A stretch of 64,000 nucleotides of DNA. Source: Symbiodinium natans. Its lineage: Eukaryota > Sar > Dinophyceae > Suessiales > Symbiodiniaceae. Positions within the stretch are counted from its first letter, which is position 1; each line of letters starts with the position of its first letter. The translations under genes were made by a program, and so were the position numbers. The notes under the pieces are model-generated. The model was not told the DNA's origin, searched no databases, and was given only the letters and a program-made list of their open reading frames with translations. The stretch spans positions 979,743-1,043,742 of the forward strand of contig CAJNDS010000446.1 of the NCBI GenBank assembly GCA_905221605.1, in the 5' to 3' direction. Below are positions 44,725 through 55,979 of this stretch, piece by piece.

Positions 44725-44910
44725 AAGACAGAGGTGTTAGAGGCTTTCCTCGTAAGAACTGAGCGGAAATAGAGGCTTTCCTATTGAAAACATGGGGGAA
44801 ATGGAGGTTTTCCGATTAACAATGCAAAGGAGTTGTCCTTGTGTATGCATGGCGGAAATAGAGGGTTTCCTATTTCAGTGTAGGCGACATTGAGGATTTG
44901 AAAGAAATAG
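44725..44910 (+). repeat. GGAAATAGAGGCTTTCCTATT minisatellite, left block
   Basis: Diverged units of about 31-36 bp share GGAAATAGAGG and TTTCC(T/G)ATT. The same unit reappears at 45,805-46,010, so the block is split by about 0.9 kb holding a telomere array and a CAGA tract. Confidence 0.75.
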
Positions 44911-45390
44911 AGATTGAGCGACAGAAAGAAAGAAGGAACGAGAGAAGGAAAGAAAGACACAAGTAAATACATACACGCAGAAATAAAGAAATACATGCAT
45001 AAAGACAGATATAGCAGCGACACGACATAAAGACAGATCGACAGAACGAAAGAAGGACAGATGTACTTAAGAAAAGAGATGCATAAATCCAGAAAATGGT
45101 CGAAGGATATCAAGAAACATCCACAAACAGAAATGCAGAGACCAATAAACCAAGAACGAAAGAAAGAGCTAAGTGAAGACATGCGTCGAGAGGCCAGAAA
45201 GGCACAGAAAACAGAAGCTACAAAATCAAGACATTGCGAAGTCACGCACGAAACAAGTAGATAGATAAATACATAAAGCGAGCTGTGGGAATGGTGCAGG
45301 TGGTTCGGCGTGAGGGCTGTTTGGGCATCCCGGGTCTTTCCGAAAGCCCGGAGTCCAATTTGGACCTTGACCAATATCACTATGCGCTGT

Positions 45391-45458
45391 CCCTGAACCC
45401 TAAACCCTAAACCCTAAACCCTAAACCCTAAACCCTAAACCCTAAACCCTAAACCCTG
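45391..45458 (+). repeat. Telomere array (CCCTAAA)9
   Basis: Nine near-perfect units. Confidence 0.97.
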
Positions 45459-45561
45459 TTAAAGGAATGACATCCACGGACTTACCCATGAAATGCTCCG
45501 AAGACGGTAGCAAGCGGAATCCCTTCTTGCGACTCAGCGGTCATCTCAATAGATGTGACAT

Positions 45562-45700
<139 letters not shown>

Positions 45701-45804
45701 CACATGTATCTATTGATATGTGTGTTTTGTATTTTTGCTGTCTTTGTGACGGGCGAGGAGTTCTAATCCTTTCTTGTGGCGGCGTGAACCTTTGGTTGGT
45801 CTGG

Positions 45805-46010
45805 GTCTTCCGATTAACATGCAGAGGGCATGAAGGTTTTCCTATTAACATTCAGGAAACAGAGGCATCGAGCTTTAACGGAAATAAAGGTTTCCATAAG
45901 AAGATGGAGGAAATAGAGCGTTTCCTACTAAAGGATCTAGAGGACATAGATGTCCTGCCTATAAACGCATAAAGGAAAGCGAGGCTTTCCGATAAAGTAT
46001 GTACGGGAAC
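45805..46010 (+). repeat. GGAAATAGAGG...TTTCC minisatellite, right block
   Basis: Five to six diverged units of the same family as 44,725-44,910. Confidence 0.7.
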
Positions 46011-46269
46011 TATATTTTTCGTATACATTACAAAGTAATAAAGGTCCTCCTACCAAGATGTAGTCCCAACCTCTAGAAAGCTCTTCCTTCTTCTAGATTT
46101 CAAAAAAAGATTCCGCTGTTGTCCCTGTATTTTCCTCGGAGGGTTTAGAAAGGTTGCATATGTTTCATCGCACCTCTTCAGGGCTTGATCTTCTTCAGCA
46201 GGGTTTTGACTTTAGTTGTGTCTTTCTTCCCTTCTCTCCTTGTGTAAATCGCTAGCTACCCCATACCCA

Positions 46270-46400
46270 CCCCGCCTTGCGCAAGTCCCTGAATCTCCCG
46301 AGGCACTTCAGCGGCTACGTGTACGAGGCTGAGCTCTCGGAGGAGTCTGGAGCAGAGGACTCACAGCCCAAGCCGCCAGTCCGGCGCCCAGCTTCCCCCC
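46270..46400 (+). CDS. Isolated exon candidate
   Basis: The frame reads LRKSLNLPRHFSGYVYEAEL followed by an acidic and Pro-rich stretch. Codon texture is protein-like and the strand matches the membrane gene to the left. It could be a C-terminal exon of that gene. No family recognised. Confidence 0.35.
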
Positions 46401-46540
46401 ATGGTACAACATGCCATCAGAATCGAGCACCTCCCGTGAGCCCTTGAATTTGAAAGGCCCGAAGACTCAAAGATGTAGTGGGTCGTAGTGTGCAGGGCCG
46501 GGCTTGACGTACTACGAAGCTGAGAACGAAGCCGATACTG

Positions 46541-47112
46541 CCTAAACCAGAGAGAGAGAGAGAGAGATGGCCATGCACAGCCGAGTCAGTGACGTAGCAA
46601 CCAGCGGGGAGGGGGAAGAGCACCGGCCGGAGTGACGTCAGCCTCAGGCACAGGGGGAGTGGGGAACAGTCACGCCGGTGACCTTCTCCCGAACTGTCCA
46701 ACCTGGAGGTGCCCTGAATACCGGGGCGGGCGCGTACGCCCGGGGGCTTGCCCCCATGCCCCCAAGAAAGAAAGAAAGAGAGAAAGCGCACGACGGGAGG
46801 GGGGGCATGTTATCATCGGGAAAGGCAATCTCCAACCCAGGTGAGGCATGACACGGGGCTGTGAACACCGGGGGGGGGGCGAGAGAGCACGTCGCGAACC
46901 CCCAGTATGGCCAACGAGCCAACTCACCGAACACGGAAGGGACTCTCACACCAACAGACCTTGGACGTGCGCGCCCCTGCACCCTCTTTTCGGGGGGGGG
47001 GGGGGGTTATGCGTGTGGGAGAGAGAGAGAGAGAGAGATAGAGCACGTCGCGCGAGGGCCCCGTGCCCTCATGCCCCCAAGAAAGAAAGAAGGAAAGTGC
47101 ACGCCGCGTGTG
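46541..47112 (+). repeat. Duplicated GA tract plus GGGGGC hairpin and GAAA element
   Basis: Two related units each have a GA run (about 46,546-46,567; 47,021-47,042) and ATGCCCCCAAGAAAGAAAG (about 46,755; about 47,070). The first carries CGGGGGCTTGCCCCC (46,741), a perfect stem with a two-base loop. Poly-G runs interrupt them (46,870; 46,992). Confidence 0.75.
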
Positions 47113-48419
47113 GCCACTAAGAGCAGGATGGCAGCAGCATGCAGGCCATGTTGAGAGTGAGGGATAGTGAGGGGAAAAGAGTTAAGCCATGTTCCAGCTG
47201 TACAGCTGCACCAGTCGATGCCCAGAGATTGCCTCGTGTCAATTCTTAGGGGGGGGTGGGGGCTGTTCGTTTGGGCCTGTGGTTGTTTGGGGTTTCGGTT
47301 GAGGCACCGAAGGGGGTCGGCGTCTACAGACGCGGGTTTTCACCAAACCGAGCACCTCCTCAATCGGCTTCAATAGGAGGGGTGGCGCAATTCGTGGGCC
47401 GGACACGCATGCCGAACAACTCAGATCGAAGTGTGTTTTTTTTCCAATCCAGGCACCGCCTTCTGCTTTCAGAAAGCTTGTGCCATAACTGTGCGGCTGG
47501 CCGAGAGCGAGTGTCGCCTCGCGTTCGCCGTCAGCTCTTAGCCCCAGCACTCGTTCGAGTAAGGCAAGAACAGAACGCATCAAAGACCGTGCGCAAAAAG
47601 CTCAACTGACAAACGAAGGCCGAAGCTTCTAGTTCTTGATCAGCTCAGGCAGTCATCTTGATGATGGCGGCTGGGGTTGTTGCTGCTGGCATCTGGATTG
47701 CCCTGATGCATCCATACTTGGAGTTCGAGTTTCGGATTGCAGGCAGCTGCCATATGAAAGAGGGGACCGGTATGGACCGATGAAACCTTAGTTTCAAAGT
47801 CATACTCTTTTTTCGTGAGCCCTGGATGCTCGGCTTGAATCGATACAAGAGCTCCCGAGAAAAAACCCCACAAAGTTGTGAGGAACCCCTGGTGCAAAGC
47901 CTTGTGCAGGTGTGGCAATCCACCGCGTGACCCCGACGGTCCTCGACTTGTGGTGGAGCATCGGATCCGTGAACCGCTTCTTGATGTGCTTCTCTGCAGT
48001 CACAGTGACTCTCGCTTGCAGCTTTGGGGAGTTACGAGTTCTGAAGAGTTCTGCATGGTTGTGGGGTGGAAGCCGCGACGGAGGCCGCGGCCAGGTCCAC
48101 ATGAGTGTCCACATGAAGCTGCATGCCACAGTCATGCAGTTGAAGGCCTTTCACGGTGGGTTACTTCTCTGAGTGTGAACAGGCAAGTCGGGTTGAAGAG
48201 CTGTCGTGTAGAACCGATTCAAGACATAACGCTCTCACGATCGTCGCCATGTGGCTCAGTCTCTGACCAACAGTGGCAGGTAGTAAATCCTACGGGGCAT
48301 CCCCCATTTGCATTTGCGAGGGGTCTCCCTCGCGATTGCAGGCAACAGCCCAGTCATCAGCCGGCCACTGACGCATTTCTTAAGGACAGCCTTGGCAACT
48401 TCGGGCCTGCCTTGTGACA
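47113..48419. other. Upstream of ankyrin gene; nothing recognised
   Basis: No exon, repeat or recognisable promoter element. Dinoflagellate promoters have no reliable consensus that I can call by eye. Confidence 0.4.
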
Positions 48420-50060
48420 ATGTTGTGCATACAGTCGGTGTCAGGCCGGGAAATATTGGTGAAGACGGAGGCGTTGCAGGGGCTTCTGCCGGGAGAGAGC
48501 CGATCTGTTCGCAGCCTCAAGCGGCACTTGAGCAAATGCTTTGGGGAGTCCAGGTTTCAACAGCGCCTGGTTCGTGCGGACGGGGGAATCTTGCAGGACA
48601 GTGACTCCTTGGATTCGAGCTGTGAGTTGCAGCTGCTGCTGGTTGCGTTCTCTCCCTCGTCTGAAGAGCAAGTGCGGCATCTCACTGCGGCTGTTGCCCG
48701 TGATGTTGCTGACGAGGTCGAGACTATCCTGCAGAGACCACAGGATCCCAATCTGAGAGATGGCCGCGGATGGACGGCACTGCTCATGGCAGCAGACAGG
48801 GGGGGTGAGAGATGTGCTCGATTGTTGTTAGAGGCCCGTGCTGACTTGGAGCAGACGACGCACCGTGGAGAGACAGCACTTCACCTCGCATCTGCTAGGG
48901 GTTCCGCTGAAATTGTCCGCTTATTGTTGGAGGCCGGTTGTGGTAAGGACACGATGGATATTCATGGCGCAACGCCCATGCACCTCGCATGTCTTCGTGG
49001 GCACATTGGTATTGTTCGGCTCATGCTGGAGGCCAGTGTTGACAAAGAGCAAGTACAGCCAGTCACAGGCACCACACCATTTTGCGCAGCATGTCGCAGC
49101 GGGTGCAGTGAAGTGGTACGGCTACTGTTAGAAGCGGGCGCCGACAAAAACGAAGTTTGCACAATCACCGGTGCGACAACCTTATACAGTGCAACTCAGT
49201 TTGGCCACCTGGAGGTTGTGCGGCTACTGTTAGAGGTGCGCTCCGATGTGAACAAGGCCCATTTGGCCACAGGTGCAACTCCCCTTCATGTAGCTTGCGA
49301 TATTGCCCACCTGGAAATTGCCCGTGCGCTGCTCGCAGCACGGGCAGACAAGGAAAATGCCGACATGCAGGGCACAACGCCTCTTGCCATCGCCTGTGAA
49401 GACGGACATGCTGAAGTTGTGCGACTGTTGCTGGAAGCTGGTGCGCATCATGAGGTGGCGGACAGGCGTGGTGCCACACCTCTGTTCATGGCCTCCCAGA
49501 ATGGGCACATGACAGTCGTGCGCCTTCTGCTGAAGTCCAGAGCAGACACGGGTCTGCACAAGGCCCACCTGGCCACTGGCGCGACGTCACTTCACATGGC
49601 ATGCGATGCAGGCCACTTGGAGATTGTGCGATTGTTGCTGGCTGCGCGTGCTGACAAGGATAGGCCAGACAGGGAGAGCGCAACACCGCTGCATGTGGCC
49701 TCTGATGCGCGCCATGTGGAAGTGGTGCGGCTGCTGCTGGCAGCAAGGGCTGACAAGGACAAAGTCGAGAAGCACGGCGCCACTCCGCTCCATATGGCAT
49801 GTGACGCAGGCTGTGCAGAAGTCGTGCGGCTGCTGCTGGCGGATGGTGCTGACGCAAACAAGGCCGACGAGCGTGGAGCAACAGCTCTTCACCTGGCATG
49901 TGAAGATGGCCGCGGGGAGGTCGTTCGACTCCTGCTCGCATGCGGACCTCTCACCGACGCCGTCACGTCCCGAGGCGCGACACCTCTCGCTCTGGCCTCA
50001 CAACGTGGCCATGTCGGAGTTGTCGGGTTGCTGCAGGAACATCGGGCCAGCAAGAAATAG
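48420..50060 (+). CDS. Ubiquitin-like domain plus 13 ankyrin repeats, intronless
   Basis: 546 residues from ATG 48,420 (codons just upstream are open but lack another ATG nearby). Residues 1-77 read MLCIQSVSGREILV ... VRSLKRHLSKCFG ... QRLVRADGGILQDSDSLD ... LQLLLVAF, the pattern of the ubiquitin-like N-domain found on many dinoflagellate ankyrin proteins. From about residue 115 follow 13 ankyrin units of about 33-36 residues with GATPLHxA and EVVRLLL signatures, to the end. Ankyrin repeats bind proteins, and partners are unknown. Units 5-6 and 8-9 share a KAHLATGAT insertion, pointing to internal duplication. Absence of introns contrasts with the neighbours and suggests a retroposed origin or the tandem-gene style of this class. 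No signal peptide or TM. Confidence 0.93.
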   Translation: MLCIQSVSGREILVKTEALQGLLPGESRSVRSLKRHLSKCFGESRFQQRLVRADGGILQDSDSLDSSCELQLLLVAFSPSSEEQVRHLTAAVARDVADEVETILQRPQDPNLRDGRGWTALLMAADRGGERCARLLLEARADLEQTTHRGETALHLASARGSAEIVRLLLEAGCGKDTMDIHGATPMHLACLRGHIGIVRLMLEASVDKEQVQPVTGTTPFCAACRSGCSEVVRLLLEAGADKNEVCTITGATTLYSATQFGHLEVVRLLLEVRSDVNKAHLATGATPLHVACDIAHLEIARALLAARADKENADMQGTTPLAIACEDGHAEVVRLLLEAGAHHEVADRRGATPLFMASQNGHMTVVRLLLKSRADTGLHKAHLATGATSLHMACDAGHLEIVRLLLAARADKDRPDRESATPLHVASDARHVEVVRLLLAARADKDKVEKHGATPLHMACDAGCAEVVRLLLADGADANKADERGATALHLACEDGRGEVVRLLLACGPLTDAVTSRGATPLALASQRGHVGVVGLLQEHRASKK

Positions 50061-51655
50061 CAACAAAAAGCACCGCAACAGATGTACAGCTTCGTTGCGA
50101 GTGGGCTTAGTAAGAGGGCAAGCTTTCAGCCATACGGCCACCCGAGCTGCGACGGCTGCCGACACCTGCCACGAGCCCACATCGAACAGCATGGATCAGC
50201 ATGGCAAGCCCTGCCGGCAGCAAAACAACTTCAGGGTACCCTTGCAGATCTAATTCTTGGCGACTGTGTTGTCTGAAGAGTTTCAGCCTACCGGAGGTAT
50301 AGCTAGACAAGTTTAGCCACATCATGCTACTGTGCTGTCGCGATTTTCAGACGTTTCTTAGACTGAACAAATCTAGACAACTCCTTGCGCATCGAACAAA
50401 CCCATAGCCAGCACAAGATCAGCCAGGTGGGACAAGGATTGGGGGGCAGGGCTGTGACCAGTAGAGAGTGGAAAAGCCGCGCGATTGAGGCAAAGTAGGA
50501 AAGAGAAGTATTAAGCATGGTCCCAGATGTCGCGGAATGTTTAGCTACCACGACCAAGCCAAGGATCGTGCTGCCGTCATTGTGGATTGTATCCCGGCCC
50601 ATGTGGTTAATCCTCTCTGCAAGTGTGCTCGCATTCTATGTTGCAATTGCAGTGTGTGCCCGGAAACTTTGTTAGGAACTCCGCTATGCCCCAAACTTCG
50701 AAATTATCTCTTGCCTTCGACGCACCGCATCATGCGCGTCGCCATGCTTCAGGTGATTTTCCAGCGTCTTAGTCCTGTCTGAGCTAAAGCTGGGTAGGTG
50801 CTGCTCTGCGCCCGACTTTTGGCTGGTTCGAGCCTGGGCTCCGCGGAGCCCTGGCTGCGGCCGTGGGTGACCCGCCTGTTTTCATTTTTCTGGGGGGGTT
50901 TCTGGAGGGTCTCGAATGTTGGAGTTTGTTCGCTGCTTTACTTCAAGGTTGTATAAACGTGGTATTAGCACTTCTTGAGGCCTGGGCAGACCTTCTGCCC
51001 GTGCGGTCTGAGTGGCGGATGTGGACTTAGGTGATGTGCCACATCTGGGCAGCATCACTGGCTCCTCGGCCTTCTTCTTCCTTCGGCGGCATCGGATTGC
51101 CTATGTGCCCATGTGGGTCGTACACCCAATAAGTCAGAGGCCCATTGGGCGAAACGAAGGAAGGGGCATATTGTACACCTACCGTCGTGTACGAGGAAGT
51201 TAGTATTGGCAGTGGTCGTAGCCATGGTAGTTGTGTTGATAGTTGTGCGGTAGCCTTCGTCGCCGTTGTGGCCATGGTGCATTGCGAGCTCAGGTTCTGG
51301 TCTACTACATTGTGACCTTTGGCTCATGGCAGGGTTCCGGTTTGACGTGGTAAATAAGTGGCCCCAACCCAACACCCTGCAACCGTGAATGTGTTGTAAA
51401 ACTGGGGTTGGTGCCGTTCCTCGACAGCGGGACTTGGCCCGTTCATCACTTGCCGCCCTCATGAACCGTCCACTCGTCAAGGCTTGCGTTTAGTACAGGC
51501 GGCGAAGTTGGAATGCCTCCAGGTTGGTTGAAAGGCCAGTTGCGGCCCTGTAACGTTGCAGTGGCCTTTCGGATCGAAGCTTGTTCCCAAATAAGGATGG
51601 CACGAAACCAGAACACCATGGAGGCTGGGGGGACTGAAAGTGGCCTCCATGGCAA
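50061..51655. other. Downstream of ankyrin gene; nothing recognised
   Basis: No conserved frame or clear repeat. Confidence 0.4.
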
Positions 51656-51775
51656 CATGGGGGTGTCCGAAAATCGGGGTACCCTTGTTTGGGGGGTCCC
51701 TTTCGGGGATTCTCTACGATTTGGGGTATTAACTGGGTCCCCCTATTTTGGGAAAATGCCCAAATCGGTTTCTGG
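51656..51775 (+). mobile_element. Dispersed repeat of the GVSENRGTL type, copy 1
   Basis: ATGGGGGTGTCCGAAAATCG at one end and CCCCCTATTTTGGGAAAATG at the other form imperfect inverted arms. One frame reads MGVSENRGTLVWGV. I have seen this peptide text widely in Symbiodiniaceae gene models, where it marks a repeat and not a protein family (from memory, unchecked). A related copy lies at 56,639. Confidence 0.6.
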
Positions 51776-51789
51776 GAGTTCTACGCCCG

Positions 51790-53107
51790 GAGGTGTGTGC
51801 CAAGATTCCGTCCATGCCGCTGGGACCAGCAGCCATCCTCTGCATGGGCCTAGGCGCGTGGGGGTCCAGCACCTGCGCCGTGAAGAGGCTGTGTGTAGCG
51901 GCGCAGGAGCTCTTGCTTAGGGAGGTTAAGGTGAACTTAAAATTGCATCCGTGCTTCCATCATCTCGGGGTAGAAGCCTGGGGACCCGCTGCTCTCCATT
52001 TTCAGACATGTGTCCCAACTTAGCGATCGTAGCCGGGCAACACGCGGAAGTCAGGGACCACGATATGAGATGTCTAGCCCCACACAGGGAAAACACGAGG
52101 GGCCCCGCTGGTCCGCGCACCTCCAAGCCCAAGAATCTTTCCGCACCGAAGTCTCTGGACATGCCATGTGAAGGCACCTACGCGCTGCTTCACATGGCGA
52201 AAGCCAAGCCGGGGCCGTCTTCGCTGCCCCCAGGGGGTGCTCCGTTCTGGTTGGGTGGGCCGGGGATCCCAGAAACCTGTGGAGGGGGGCTGACCTCAGC
52301 TTTGTTTGTTGCCAGGCTCTTGGGCTTCGAGTTTGGATCAAAAGATCAAAATTCAGGGGTTGGAGAAGGCCTGTTGGGAACTGGGATGTTTTGTCATTCA
52401 AGAAGCACAAAGGCTTCTTACCAAGCAAGAAGTGGGCTCCGGCCTCACGCTTGCTCCCAGGTTGATATGCATGTGTCAAGTTGTGTTGAGTCTGTGCTGG
52501 TTTTGCTGGTCTTGCCAGTTTACTTTGTCTCGTGGTTCCGTGCGCCTGGAGAAGGCCGGCCTTGACGATGCTGGCCATCGGCCTCTTCTTCTCCACGCAT
52601 GGGCCCGTGCGCCACTCGAAGCCGAAGGACGTCGAGGAGCCTGCCATGCAGCGAAGTTGGGGGGGGACAGAGACGGAGTGTGGGGTTGTTAGGCATCAGG
52701 CTGGGTGTTTAGGTTCGAGGGTCGCGTCTTCAGATGCGGGGGACTCTGTGCTTAGGGATTTGTGTGGATGCAGCCGAACTCGGAAGTGTGATGATGAGGC
52801 AAGAACGTGCGACTTGCGACCCTGGTTGCGGGGATATGCTGAAACCGAAGCCGAAAGGCTTGAACAATCGAGTCTATCAGTCAACAATCCCTGCAGTGTG
52901 CTTGTGTTGCAGAAGCTTTAACAGCCACAGTGATGTGCATTAGGGCTAAAGGGTTCCATAAGCTTTGGCCCCTATTTGGCCCTCCACAAGGACCTGAACC
53001 GCCATCTTGACAGCATGGTTGTCCTGCTCAACCAGCATTTGCACAAGGACGTGACGCAAACCTTTGGCCACGTGGCATTTTTGGAGGGTGTTGTAGAGAA
53101 CCAATGA
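51790..53107 (+). CDS. Unidentified multi-exon gene, C-terminal exons
   Basis: Candidate exons: about 51,802-51,918 (IPSMPLGPAAILCMGLGAWG, then CAVKRLCVAAQELLL); about 52,560-52,640 (LTMLAIGLFFSTHGPVRHSK, then PKDVEEPAMQ), hydrophobic then charged; and a terminal exon about 52,950-53,107 (FGPYLALHKDLNRHLDSMVV, then LLNQHLHKDVTQTFGHVAFL) ending at TGA. The last exon is strongly helix-like. Family unknown. The 5' part may be missing or may overlap the repeat at 51.7 kb. Confidence 0.4.
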
Positions 53108-53109
53108 CA

Positions 53110-53960
53110 GAAACTCACAAAACAACAAACCCTGATTTAATGGTTGGGTTTGACCTACCTTGGACCTATGAGACAATTACATCTGGTTTTAATTGTTTTC
53201 TTGTGCATGCGACCGATAGACAATTAAATCTGGATTTAATTTGTTTTAATTGTTGTTTTTCTGTGCATTTGACCGATAGACAATTAGATATGGTTTTATT
53301 TGTTTTGTTGCATTCGACCGATAGACAATTAAATCCTGGGTTTATTGTCAAGCAGCTTCTCCTGTGAGACTTATGCTAGTTGGTACCTATCTGCCCCACT
53401 AAATCATGATTTAATGTGGTATTTCGGCATCCTTGTCCGTAAACACCAGGAATGTAGTTGGTACTTATCAGGACCATTGAATCATGATTTAATCCGGTAT
53501 TTGCATCCTTATGCTGCTACCTATCAGGTTCGAAGTAAGGGTCGCACCATTCCGTGGTTGTTTTCTTCAGCATCACTTGTCATTGAAGATTATGTTGATT
53601 GTTGAACTAGGTTGTACTGTTCTACTCACTTACGGCGAATTTGCCTTCGGACTTCCGAGATCTCAACATAAACATGGTATTCCTTAATTATCTGGTTTCC
53701 CTGGGTGTCCTAGTGGTTTAGGTGGTTCCCGATCTGACACGTATTCAGGCTTGGTCATTGATTCACATCCATTAAATCTTGATTTAATTTTGGTCGCGGT
53801 TGGGGGCAGGGTAGGAGAAACAATTAAATCCTGATTTAGTTGTGCCGTTTGAGCAGCCGGCTCGGCATGGAATGGTGCGTCGCGCAAGGTTCGCGGGCCA
53901 ATTAAATCATAAATAATTTGTGCTGGACCTAAGGGGTCCAAGCCGGCCCGATGCCGGGCA
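53110..53960 (+). repeat. Cluster of TTAAATC-GATTTAA palindromes
   Basis: At least eight sites of the form (AAT)TAAATCnnGATTTAAT(T), several decayed, at about 53,135, 53,222, 53,281, 53,327, 53,400, 53,478, 53,772, 53,820 and 53,902. The first group sits in a roughly 50-60-bp tandem unit with GACCGATAGACAATTA. The second is in a unit of about 78 bp with GGTAC(C/T)TATC. Confidence 0.85.
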
Positions 53961-53999
53961 ATAAACTTCAGAGTTAGTTTTTTAACTCTTGGATTCACT

Positions 54000-55600
54000 G
54001 CCTTCCAGGTGTTGTAGGTAGGGGGTTGAAGGGACCGTCATGTGCATGACCCAAGCTTAAACCCAAACGGCGACTTGGCTTCATCATTATCGGGTGGCTG
54101 TGTCAAGCAAACGGCCGCGAAGTCATGCAAGGCGACTGCTCGGCACTCTGGAACCATCGCGTGGAACAAGGCCATTCAGCTGAAAGGGGTCAATGCTTGC
54201 GAGTGAGATTGTGCGCTGGGATTTGAAGAGGACCTGCCTTCATATCGATGCAGTCTGCCGAAGACATGTCGGTTCGTGGGAAGTCGGATGTCGGAGTCGG
54301 GTGTGAGACTTGGTTTCAACGTGTGTGGCGCAGCCTGCCACCAGCCCAGCTCGCCACCTCCCAGGTGAGGTGCCAGCCAGCTCGCATTGGGCGGAGTCTG
54401 CAGACTGTCCCTGGGATTGAAGCACGTGGGGTCTTGGGTGCAGAGAAGGGTTTGTCTGCCTTCTTTCTTCAGCAGTAGGGCTTGCCCAAACCCCAGCATG
54501 CAAGGCTCAGGGACCACACCGCTTCTGCAACGAGAAACCGAGGCGCGCTGGTGCTGGATTTCGGGCCCTGCTGTCTGTAGTATCAGAGACCTCACGGACC
54601 AGAACTCGGGTGCGAGTGTTTCCTTTTTGAGCGCCAGGCTAAACCCTTAAGCTGCGCCCTGAATGGCAAAACAAGCCCCCTGGAGCCCCTAATCGTCAAT
54701 CCCGAAGCAGCAACTGGAGCTGAACCGCCCACCGAAGCAGCCCAGACCGCAATCCGCAAACTCCCTATATAAAGCAAAGGGCCCTCTGAACATCGATCGG
54801 GCAAAACAAAAAATCGCTTGGCTTAGGTGGGCACAGTCGCCTCCAAGCAGCTTGCAGACAATTGCGTTTGGTGGGTTTGACCATGCACGTCAGGGCCCCT
54901 CGAGTCCCCGAAAGGGCCCTAAGGGGCCTCGCAGTCTTGCGCCTGAGGGCGCCGGGCAAATTCTGGGCAAACCGCCTGGCCAAAAGCCTGCTGACTCTGA
55001 GGCATCGGATGAAGCTCAAGGCTGTTTGGGCGAAGGCAAGGGGGCTTCCTTCGAAATCCACTTTGCAGGGTAGGGGCGTCATGGGTATGCTTGCATGGAG
55101 TGTTCCCGTCAGCAGACCTTTATTCGTACAGCCGCCAAACTTCTTACTCCCAGCTTCCCTCCTGGGAGTCATGTCATGAGCCTCAGGGCCCTTAGGAAGC
55201 CACAGGGCGTGAACTCCTTAGAGCTGGAGAGCCTCCACCTACAGCGCCCGCCGGACCTGTCTCAGGCAGGGTCTCAGAGGACTGCTAGATCGAGAGGAGA
55301 GACGTGCAGGATGCAGGGCATGCGGAAAGGGTAATAAGAGTCAGAGACATTCAGAGACCTTCCTGCTCGAAATAATTCCCGCGAGCTCTATACCAGCACC
55401 CCAGCTTGTCAAAACGCCTGCACCCGCAAAGCCAAAGCTCTAGCCTAAGGTTTGAAGTGTCGTCCCTTTTTGAGACGAACGCAGGCCGTGCAACTGTGGC
55501 ACCTTGACATTCGGGCGGCCTTTGCAGACCTGCAAGAGCTTTGGCTGCACTTGGAGGCTTATAGGTGAGGCCTTAGGGTGCAGTGGTTTGGAAAAAAGCA
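54000..55600. other. No supported gene
   Basis: A basic frame RLRAPGKFWANRLAKSLLTL (about 54,945-55,010) is the only coding-like stretch and has no partner. Confidence 0.3.
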
Positions 55601-55624
55601 ACCCTCCCTTTGTGGCTGTCAAAG

Positions 55625-55945
55625 GTATTCATCAACGTCTTTGTGGATGACAAGGAGTGGTACAGTGGCAACGTGTGCTGCAATGAGCCGTTTCACTTCC
55701 AGCTCCAAGAAACTTGCAAGCAGCTGGTATGGTTTGATCGTTTTCGGTGTGGTTTGAGCCCTAGGAAACCGGTAGACGTGAAGCCCCTCAAATCCCATAA
55801 AGACCGGTCAGGTTTCTGTCCAATGCCGGCAGGGCTTGGGATTCGATGGTCTGGAGCTAAATTTGCTCGACATGGACCAGGCCTTGAACCTGAGTCTTGT
55901 TTTTTTTAGTTGCTTTATCGTGGCACGGCAGAGAGAGATAGAGGG

Positions 55946-55979
<34 letters not shown>

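Noticed and set aside
49165-49941. Minus-strand frames of 100-150 codons under the ankyrin gene
   Set aside because: Antisense shadows of the repeated ankyrin codons.
53110-53960. CRISPR-like array of palindromic repeats
   Set aside because: Spacing is irregular, the intervening DNA is itself repeated, the genome is eukaryotic, and no cas genes are present.
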